NCBI GenBank assembly: GCA_019648995.1
Contig: BLXT01007556.1
Location: forward strand, 524,013 to 569,415
Reading direction: 5' to 3'
Source: Plakobranchus ocellatus
Lineage: Eukaryota > Mollusca > Gastropoda > Plakobranchidae
DNA: 45,403 nt
Shown here: positions 40,401 through 45,403 of the stretch, one piece after another
How positions within the stretch are numbered: position 1 is the first letter of the stretch
Layout of the letters: every line of letters starts with the position of its first letter
Program-made: the position numbers and the translations under genes
Notes under the pieces: generated by a model
What the model was told of the DNA's origin: nothing
What the model saw: only the letters and a program-made list of their open reading frames with translations
The model's database searches: none

Positions 40401-41509
40401 AGCGATGACTAATTATAACCATAAAACAGAGGCAACAACTGTTTTTAGCCATATTTGCCGACACAAGGGTTTAGAACACTTAGCAACAATCACTAGAAAG
40501 ATTGAAGGCAAAAGCAGTTAAGGTAGACAGAGAATAACTTTTATTGAAAGTCTTACGTCATGGACAATAGGCAAGGGTTGTAAAATCAACTTTATTTGGT
40601 TGACTGAGAATAGGCTTGAATGGAGGAACATGATGGCCAATATCTGTTTCAGACTAGGTACCTTAAGAAAAAGAAGGAGATAAGGCCTTGAATCTAGGCA
40701 CATATCTAGATTGATAAAAAAAACTTAACAAAACTTAACTTTTGTTATAAGGGACAAAAAAATTCTAGCAAAGATTCTCAATTTTAGATTGAAAGTTTTA
40801 ACTCCATGTTTGGGATTGCAATTAAGTTAGAGTTGCAAATTCAGGTACAGGTATTAATATTATAATCTGTAAATTATACTCCAAATTTTCTCATTAGGTT
40901 TGAGAAAATCTAGTGGTGCAAGTTATCATTTGTTATCTTTCAGTGCCTTTTTAAACTTCTAATTTTTTCATGGCACAACGTATGAAATTTTGGATCAAAC
41001 ACTAACTGTAGAAATGATCAACTGTGTATGTCCTGCTAAATTGAAATGATCAAAATAGCCAAATCTTGAATTACATTATGAGATCAGATGGCATTTAATT
41101 AACCCTATTCGCACAAAGTGTTTTATTGTGCCCCCACATTTTAAATAACAAATAGTCGTATCCGTACGTGTGAGGTAATTGCGTGTCCCCATACCTTATC
41201 GAAAAAAAATCGCTATAATATACCTATCCGTACGTGAGGTGTAACAAAATCACCCCATACTTTACATAGTAATTGAAGTATCAGTCATCAGAAACCCACT
41301 TTGTTTCAATAGGATATAAATGATTAAATCAAGAAAGCCTGCAAGACATTTTGAAAAATATATATATTTTTTTTTCTAAACCAGGCGAATTTCTTGCTGG
41401 TCGTACTTGGAAGGGCCTGGAGAGACAGTTGGGAGAGTCACCCGTTGTCCTGGCTACGGAAGGTCAATGTGGAATAGCTGCAAACTACAGCAGTGAGCCT
41501 GGCTCATGA
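28314..41509 (+). CDS. DPH2: Diphthamide biosynthesis protein Dph2, complete, six exons
   Basis: Dph2 pairs with Dph1 in the cytosol. The complex uses an Fe-S cluster to transfer a 3-amino-3-carboxypropyl group from S-adenosylmethionine to the eEF2 histidine, the first step of diphthamide synthesis (family knowledge). Exons: 28314-28460, 29482-29597, 31639-31862, 35047-35790, 36784-36966, 41385-41509. The total of 1539 nt gives 512 residues plus stop, with all phases consistent; human DPH2 is about 490. Visible motifs: VALQFPD at residues 50-56, SCCVDEVAAQH from 88, HFGRACLSP (106-114), LFIGTSDSPTL in exon 4, ACPESSLL with Cys near 366, and REWTGEY. The conserved Dph2 cysteines are therefore present. 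No internal stops; a functional gene with introns loaded with transposons. Confidence 0.97.
28461..29481. other. DPH2 intron 1
   Basis: AT-rich; no gene. One copy of a short hairpin-like motif (near 29098-29131) shared with 7078-7107 and 42508-42537. Confidence 0.6.
29482..29597 (+). CDS. DPH2: DPH2 coding exon 2
   Basis: VALQFPDTLLVDAPAVAARI, then FILGDTSYG. VALQFPDxLL and LGDTSYGxCC are the Dph1/Dph2 family N-terminal signature. Acceptor CTCTAG, donor GTAGTC, ends phase 2. Confidence 0.96.
29917..30008 (+). repeat. Intronic block, copy 1 of a DPH2 intron 2/intron 3 duplication
   Basis: TTCTTGTTTGCTTCAGA then TTGATCTCAGCTGCTCTTGA and TGTGCAACTTGG. Closely matches 31957-32046. It translates as SDLISAALDAMCPLRCNAVQ, similar to copy 2. 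Looks like acceptor plus short exon, but nothing in Dph2 needs it. Confidence 0.6.
30360..30780 (+). mobile_element. Possible 5' part of a non-LTR retrotransposon
   Basis: The segment is more GC-rich than its surroundings. It has an open stretch EYCVPSPERTQSKLLIVLTV (30463 frame) and then PPRITLNVEGI, resembling the ITLNVEGL start of LINE endonuclease domains, before frames collapse. Family recognition is weak. Confidence 0.3.
31639..31862 (+). CDS. DPH2: DPH2 coding exon 3 (Fe-S cysteines)
   Basis: Encodes SCCVDEVAAQHYKADCVIHF and GRACLSP, then VKCVAKVIETLSPKENTKIV. SCCVDE and GRxCLSP carry conserved cysteines 21 residues apart, as in eukaryotic Dph2. Acceptor TTCATAG, donor GTAAGA. Confidence 0.97.
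31957..32046 (+). repeat. Intronic block, copy 2 of a DPH2 intron 2/intron 3 duplication
   Basis: TTCTTGTTTGCTTCAGA then TTTGATATCACCTGCTCTTG. It translates as SDLISPALDAVCPSRRNTMQ. About four fifths identical to 29917-30008, in the same orientation, beginning about 95 bp past the exon 3 donor. Confidence 0.6.
32245..32323. mobile_element. Truncated copy of the Tigger/pogo-like element
   Basis: Matches the right end at 3093-3173: ACGGAAAGCTCTTCAATTT, GGTTTAG.TGTTTTTTCGG, TCTACTGT. Only the terminal ~80 bp is recognisable. In DPH2 intron 3. Confidence 0.65.
32440..32453. other. 14-N assembly gap
   Basis: Run of N in DPH2 intron 3. Confidence 0.95.
32880..33730. repeat. Degenerate 130-139 bp tandem array in DPH2 intron 3
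   Basis: Unit landmarks: TGATTTATTTATGAA, ACAATTCACCATTCAAGTAA, GAAATGACTTTCTTTTG and ATTATATGGAGTTGGTC. Phase marks fall at about 32971, 33101, 33235, 33578 and 33717. Spacing is regular once the 206 bp of inserted element D plus duplicated TTAA are removed. Confidence 0.65.
33265..33466. mobile_element. TTAA-flanked non-autonomous element, family D
   Basis: TTAA at 33261-33264 and 33467-33470. Ends CCGCTTGGGTGCT and, reverse-complemented, CCACTGAGTGCT. 202 bp, no coding frame. Inserted within the third unit of the 130-bp tandem array. Confidence 0.6.
35047..35790 (+). CDS. DPH2: DPH2 coding exon 4 (largest, 744 nt)
   Basis: Begins DDIFATLTQHYTGLVLSKLS and covers the middle and most of the third domain: LFIGTSDSPTLLNMMMTFN, GTLGVARYRDMIDHLKALL, GKLNPAKLANFAEVDIYVSV, ACPESSLL, FYRPVVSPLEMEMA, REWTGEYSTDF, RELLP. 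Acceptor TTCTCAG, donor GTAGTA after a phase-1 G. Confidence 0.97.
35969..36641 (-). mobile_element. TTAA-flanked element, family A, copy 1
   Basis: TTAA at 35965-35968 and 36642-36645. Ends CTGATAGAG and, reverse-complemented, CTGATAAAG. 673 bp; aligns end to end with the reverse complement of 37891-38589. Strand is given for the shared acidic frame (36161-36406, extended open to 36487). Near the right end GGGCGATAGCG and GGGCGATAACG form a subterminal repeat. In DPH2 intron 4. Confidence 0.8.
36161..36406 (-). other. Acidic/RS-rich frame of family A element, copy 1
   Basis: First ATG at 36406: MTFNLLSQLTERSTNKEDED, then acidic DDES and EEGEGDG segments, SDDDESECRSRSS, and a hydrophobic end VLSIFFNIP. 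Twenty-seven more codons upstream stay open and are also conserved in the other copy. No known domain. An acidic N-terminus is seen in some piggyBac transposases, but no DDE core is present. Confidence 0.35.
36784..36966 (+). CDS. DPH2: DPH2 coding exon 5
   Basis: GGSMYVKTDPLKQSEVGDVS and later SIQKTVAVRSDSTTVANIAQ. Position and phase (1 to 1) join exons 4 and 6. The sequence is variable in the family, so the call rests partly on splice phase and open frame. Confidence 0.85.
37290..37744 (+). mobile_element. RTE-type LINE, 5' segment (endonuclease domain)
   Basis: Degenerate SDRVFVAKLVAQ, then LIQVYAPIPDSED and IIVIMGDFNAKVGDE; GDFNAKVG is the apurinic endonuclease (EEP) signature. Continues IEELTIINTRRQWAWKSTGD. 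The first part contains stops. Interrupted at 37757 by a SINE; the element resumes at 38740. Confidence 0.85.
37891..38589 (+). mobile_element. TTAA-flanked element, family A, copy 2 (inside the SINE)
   Basis: TTAA at 37887-37890 and 38590-38593; ends CTGATAAAAG and, reverse-complemented, CTGATAGAGGG. 699 bp. The SINE copy at 13392-13649 has one TTAA at the matching position, which confirms a TTAA target duplication. Carries the acidic frame at 38125-38388. Confidence 0.88.
38125..38388 (+). other. Acidic/RS-rich frame of family A element, copy 2
   Basis: First ATG at 38125: MTFNFLSQQTDRSTNKEDED, then an acidic middle, SDDDESECRSRSRSRSS and VLSIFFNIP. Open upstream to 38044 without an ATG; a TTTACAG acceptor-like site lies at about 38014-38020. 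Differs from copy 1 by 2-residue and 4-residue in-frame length changes. Both fall in short repeats (GAAGAT and AGATCT), so they may be repeat slippage. Confidence 0.35.
38740..40690 (+). mobile_element. RTE-type LINE, 3' segment (reverse transcriptase), inactive
   Basis: Pieces in order: WINKEILDLMEER-like near 38855, AMRPENIPVGIIKALDNIG, DLYLCFIDYSKTFEKVKHVE, RGVRQGCVMSPVLFNLYSEI, a catalytic box reading LM-stop-ADD near 39883-39896 in place of YADD, NVKKKECMVIS, KFKYLGYLITSD, and the LLYGSECWT region at 40256. Multiple stops and frameshifts. The 3' tail matches 25410-25858. Confidence 0.85.
41103..41275. mobile_element. Family B TTAA element, truncated copy, inverted relative to 7961-8356
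   Basis: TTAA at 41099-41102, then CCCTATTCGCAC; GTGTTTTATTGTG and CCCCCACATTTTAAATAAC match the reverse complement of 8283-8350. Motif copies TATCCGTACGTGTGAGGTAA and CTATCCGTACGTGAGGTGTA follow. The far end is not recognisable. In DPH2 intron 5, just before exon 6. Confidence 0.65.
41385..41509 (+). CDS. DPH2: DPH2 coding exon 6, stop codon
   Basis: GEFLAGRTWKGLERQLGESP, then GQCGIAANYSSEPGS and TGA at 41507-41509. R(S/T)WxGLxxxLG followed by GxxGIAxxY is the Dph2 C-terminus. Acceptor AACCAG. No clear AATAAA close by; one occurs near 42863. Confidence 0.95.
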
Positions 41510-43463
41510 CAACCATCATACTTTTTTTTAGTATTTAACTTCTAAGTTCATGTGTTAAATGAAAATCGTAATGAACATATAAACATCTTCATTTGCTTTG
41601 TTTGTCTTTCTGATTCTTTAAATGAAAAAAAAAAAAGAAAAGACAAAAAAAAAAACCCCCAAAAAACAGTCGATTCAGATGGTTGAAGAAATGGCTGAAT
41701 ATTGAGTGGTTTTACATTCCCTTCATGTCCGTTTCTTATCTTTTTGAGAGTCAAATGTGAATTGAACCTATAGAGAGAATGTGGTAAAGAGGGTGTGCAT
41801 CTTTCACACAGTCTCTTCACATTCAGGTTTTCAATGGAGGTTGTGTTTGTGTAGGCTTTATGACTGGTAATGGTAAACTGATGTTGTCAAAACTGGTTAC
41901 AAAAAAATTATACAAATGAAGAACCTTTTTAAGAAAGGTTATTTGAAGCAAGAGAAGCTTATAGTGAGTATTATCATCCTCTTGAAGGGTTTTAAGTGGA
42001 TAAAGACAAACCCTGTTCTTATTTGCTACTAATGCTACAGTCATTATTGCGTCTTAGTTATAGTTACAGTTGCCTATAAGAAGAGTGTAAGTAACTTCTG
42101 AAAGCCCTTGATTAGTCATTTTATCTAAAGATCAGGTCAAATTATTAGGTTTAAAACTTCAGTAAAAAGTTTAAACCTTGACTTTGTATACTTTATCCAT
42201 ATCTGTACTAGATGTATCTTTAGATCTAATTTAGTCCTAAAGATTCAAGACCTAGATTTTGCATAAAAAATCTAAAATATATCACTAGAAACCAACCTAG
42301 TCTGAAATTTTACATAGATTTCAAGGTTTCAAACTATCTACTTAATACGCACACAAACATAAACTTTGTTTGTTTGGGCTGCAAACACAAACTCAACAAA
42401 GAAAGTGATGTCCATTGACAAAGGACATTGATGCCTTATAGCCAGCAAAGCTGCCTTGAGATCTGCTAGGATCTTTTTGTTTTGATTCGCCTGTCATTGA
42501 AGCTCTCACCTGAGAAAGGCCAGAAAGTCTGAGATCACCTTATAGTGGATAAGTTATATTTAAAGTTGAATAGTGCTTTGCTCAATTCATGCTTTCTATG
42601 CTTAACTAAAAAAATTATCCCATGTTACAAAAACCTATCTTCCCAATAGCTTATGCATCAATTTCCCTGAAATATTATATGAAGAATAATATTTACATCT
42701 GCATGTTTATATCTTGTAAACCTTTTTTTTTTTTAAGATGTAGTGGGTTTTTTGTTTTTTTTTAAATACTGATTTTTAATTTTTTAAAAGTTACCAGATA
42801 AGCATTAAAAAATTTCTGCATAATGTGTTTTATGATCGTGGTCATAGTCATTTATCTATATCAATAAAAAAGAAAGAAATAAAAAACCCTTTAAAGCTGC
42901 ATCAATTTTTTAAAAATGAAATATAAACAAACTTAGAAATTTTTTTTGTGGTAAAAACAAATGTGAGAGAATTGTTTAATTGATAATAGAGCTACAAAAT
43001 CAACAAATATATTTTAGTGAAATCAGGAAAAAGGATGCGAGCACCAAAGTGGCTATAACCCAGATTCTCAATTACTGCACTTTAATGTAAAACAAAATTT
43101 AAAATGAACGTAACAGTTTCGAAGGGACAGGTTAATGATAAATAATGATAATTTGTTGATTTTATTTGATTGCAACAAGAGCGCTTAGCTCAACAAGTAC
43201 ACGCAATATATCTCTCAAATTTGTCAGTTAAAAAAAAAAACCGACATCATGTCTAATCTTACATATCTAACATACCATTTTTCCAAACTTGAAATGATAG
43301 TTAGGAAAACATTTGTCCAAAGTCTGGTAAGGTCATGTTCTCATGTTTGACCTTTAACTAATGGTGGCTTGAAAGATATGAAAGTCAACAAAAGTGACAA
43401 TGTTGTAAGGTTGACATGCCATTCGCTCAGCATTTTTTCCCCCAGAAGTGACCAAATAATCAC
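41510..43463. other. Spacer between convergent DPH2 and kinase genes
   Basis: 3' untranslated regions of both genes presumably lie here. A minus-strand AATAAA (plus-strand TTTATT at 43161-43166) could serve the kinase. A shared hairpin-like motif lies at 42508-42537. No coding signal. Confidence 0.5.
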
Positions 43464-43694
43464 TCAAAACCCAGCAAACTCTGCTTCATACTTGTCGACC
43501 TTGGCCATAGGCATCTTCTCTTCTTTGATCTTCTCAAAATTTGAAGCATCGGCCAGGGAAGAAGTAGATGGCACCCATGGTGCTGTATAAGCCTTGGTGA
43601 TGATCTTTCTGAAGTCTACCTCTTGGTACCATTGATGGTTGATTATGTCGAAAGCACCATTTTTCAGATTACCAAAGCGTCGAGTCAGGTCAGT
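43464..43694 (-). CDS. PKA-C-like terminal coding exon
   Basis: Seventy-six codons plus TGA at 43464-43466. RFGNLKNG near the start, [10 protein letters not shown] matching PKA NHKWFxxx[12 protein letters not shown] matching TSNFDDYEEE, ending EAEFAGF. Acceptor CCCTCAG, phase 0. Confidence 0.88.
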   Translation of the reverse strand, partial: TDLTRRFGNLKNGAFDIINHQWYQEVDFRKIITKAYTAPWVPSTSSLADASNFEKIKEEKMPMAKVDKYEAEFAGF

Positions 43695-44334
43695 CTGAGG
43701 GTAAAAATTATAAATTACTCTTTACACATTTTAGTTGTTTGGTTATTCGCAAAAAGAACATCATAGCGAGTAAACCTTACTGATCCCCTCCCACCCCTTG
43801 CAACCTGGTCGTTACTGCGTCATCCTTCCCAGATAAAGTTGGACGAAAATAATTAATAATAAGTGCTACGGTAAAATGTTAAGTCGTATTTTAATCACGG
43901 TTCCTATGATGTTTTGCAGGCTGACAAGGATTTTATAAAATTTGAAATAGGATCACTTAGTTTCAGTTAACTTACCCAAGTTTCCACCTGCTCTGTTATT
44001 GTTCGATACTTCGTTAAATATCACCGTATAACGCATGTATGGGCGACAATTATTATTTACCATATTTCCTTTTGTTTTTCGGCCCTTAGATAGTTTCTTT
44101 ACTTTGAACTGAGACTGAGAGTATGTGGAGTTCACATCATAAGAACTTGGTCATATCATAGAGCTTAATATTGAAAAAAAAAAAAAAATATATATATTTT
44201 TGCTTATTGTACCGTTATGATGTTGGTGAGCAGATCTTGAGCATGTGGCTTAAAGTGGTGAGTGAAGGTCAATTTGCATTCCACTATCAGCTCGTACAGT
44301 TTGATTGGGGTCTTGTGGTCAAACGGCACTTGAC
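43464..44334 (-). CDS. cAMP-dependent protein kinase catalytic subunit-like, last two coding exons
   Basis: An AGC-family Ser/Thr kinase whose C-lobe end and C-tail are visible. The upstream exon 44213-44334 encodes [20 protein letters not shown] and on to [11 protein letters not shown]; the final exon 43464-43694 encodes [20 protein letters not shown] and the tail. [13 protein letters not shown] is a hallmark of PKA catalytic subunits, and the protein ends EFAGF, matching the C-terminal FxxF hydrophobic motif (FTEF in standard PKA). The tail is divergent: [16 protein letters not shown] replaces APFIPKxxGxGDTSNF. The catalytic core lies beyond the right edge, so kinase activity cannot be judged. 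PRKX-like or another AGC kinase is less likely. Confidence 0.85.
44213..44334 (-). CDS. PKA-C-like penultimate coding exon
   Basis: [20 protein letters not shown] aligns with the PKA [20 protein letters not shown] segment, then [19 protein letters not shown]. Acceptor GAACAG, donor GTACAA, begins phase 1 and ends phase 0. Confidence 0.87.
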
Positions 44335-45403
44335 CTGTTCAAAAACAATAAGTAAATTTTCAGTTGAAGATCTAATTGTATACATGTAATGGTTTAAGAA
44401 AGTATTAAAAGATCTTCATTTACATTATTCATAAATTTTAAGAAATTTCATCTGACTGAGTTTATATTATTTTTTCCGTGTGTGCTCTAAATAAAAAAAA
44501 TGAAAACGTTAATTAATTTTTAATTCCCACTCTGATGATATGTAGCACTAGCAGTTTAAGACAATAATTTCCCTGGCCAGACACTCCTTGAAGGATCAAA
44601 CAAATTCATCAATCGAATGCAAACAAATATAATATGAAGCAAAAGGAAAACACAAATGTACAAAATGATTGTATAGAATAGATTTAACATTAGGAAGGGG
44701 ATCATGGTCTTAATAGAAACGATTGAATATAAAGCAATTCACACTTGGAAAATCAAGTACTGTAACTATTACTATTACTGTATTAGCCATCTATCACATA
44801 TTGGCTCTGGATGCATTCATTTATGTTCTCAGCCCAATTTCGTGTTTTTCAAAAAGACGTTGAATGTAAATTGTAAAGCAACCCGATTTGTTTCCTGACG
44901 CTGCGTAATCTCTTGTTTGAAACAGCTTTTTAATTATAACCCTGGAATATATGAAAAAAATTATTTTTATTCCGATTATTTATGTTTCGCCTATATATAA
45001 AACTGAAACTAAATTGGTTTGTTTTCTCAATTCTGTCTCCTCAAATTAATTAATCAAGACCAAAAACTGAAAAAGCCTAAAAAAGTGAAAGCCCATTGTG
45101 ACGTACGGCACGAAACAAAGTGCTATCATCTGGCGTCGCGGAAAAATACGAATTAAAACCTCAAAATTTTTTTTTTAATTCCCCAAATGNNCCCCCCCCC
45201 CCCCCCCCCCCCCTCCCCCCAAAATAAATAAAAAATGCAACAATAAGATAAAAATGCAAAAAAATTCATGCAGCTGCATTGCAACAAAAATTTTGTTGTT
45301 TATTGAGGCGTACATCATGAGAATAGGGATAAAACCCTACCCTATAAACAGGAGAAGTAAGGCGTCTCCTTCCCTCCGCTAGCCTGTGGGAGACCCTTGG
45401 GCA
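44335..45403. other. Upstream intron of the kinase gene to window end
   Basis: No further kinase exon was found. It holds an N/poly-C assembly scar at 45190-45220. The GC-richer last ~100 bp may be the edge of a repeat. Confidence 0.5.

Noticed and set aside
41548-42044. Minus-strand frames after the DPH2 stop
   Set aside because: They fall in DPH2 3' flank over poly-A/poly-T tracts and show no motif.

Overview
The window is animal nuclear DNA: AT-rich, intron-rich and full of transposon relics. It holds three protein-coding genes split into many short exons with GT-AG introns. The retroelement set (RTE-type LINE, tRNA-derived SINEs) and the many AGATCT/GATCTA hexamer runs suggest a lophotrochozoan, probably a gastropod mollusc. 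That placement is an inference; no species-diagnostic gene is present.

Layout. (1) Bases 1-23328, minus strand: an FGGY-family carbohydrate kinase (FGGY, D-ribulokinase-like). Twelve coding exons could be placed with matching splice phases, from the start codon at 23328 down to 255. The last ~80 codons lie beyond the left edge. (2) 23329-28313: spacer between divergent genes, with GATCTA-rich DNA, a local duplication, an RTE 3' fragment and a long CT microsatellite. (3) 28314-41509, plus strand: a complete six-exon DPH2 gene (512 residues), the Dph2 subunit of the enzyme that starts diphthamide synthesis on eEF2. (4) 41510-43463: convergent spacer. (5) 43464 to beyond the right edge, minus strand: the last two coding exons of a divergent cAMP-dependent protein kinase catalytic subunit-like gene. 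The three genes share no obvious pathway.

Mobile DNA fills the introns. The most informative locus is DPH2 intron 5. There a degenerate RTE LINE was hit by a tRNA-derived SINE (12-bp target duplication), and the SINE was then hit by a ~700-bp DNA element flanked by TTAA. A second SINE copy in FGGY intron 4 lacks that DNA element and has a single TTAA at the matching point, so the insertion can be read as empty versus filled site. At least four different TTAA-flanked element families occur in the window. One exists as two opposite-facing copies sharing an acidic/RS-rich reading frame; one carries about five copies of a TATCYGTAYGT-type motif; one is nested in a 130-bp tandem array. Other finds are a Tigger/pogo-like TA element with a truncated second copy, a 224-bp element with near-perfect 22-bp inverted repeats and a 9-bp target duplication, a decayed duplicate of FGGY exon 11, and an unexplained 183-codon open frame inside an FGGY intron.
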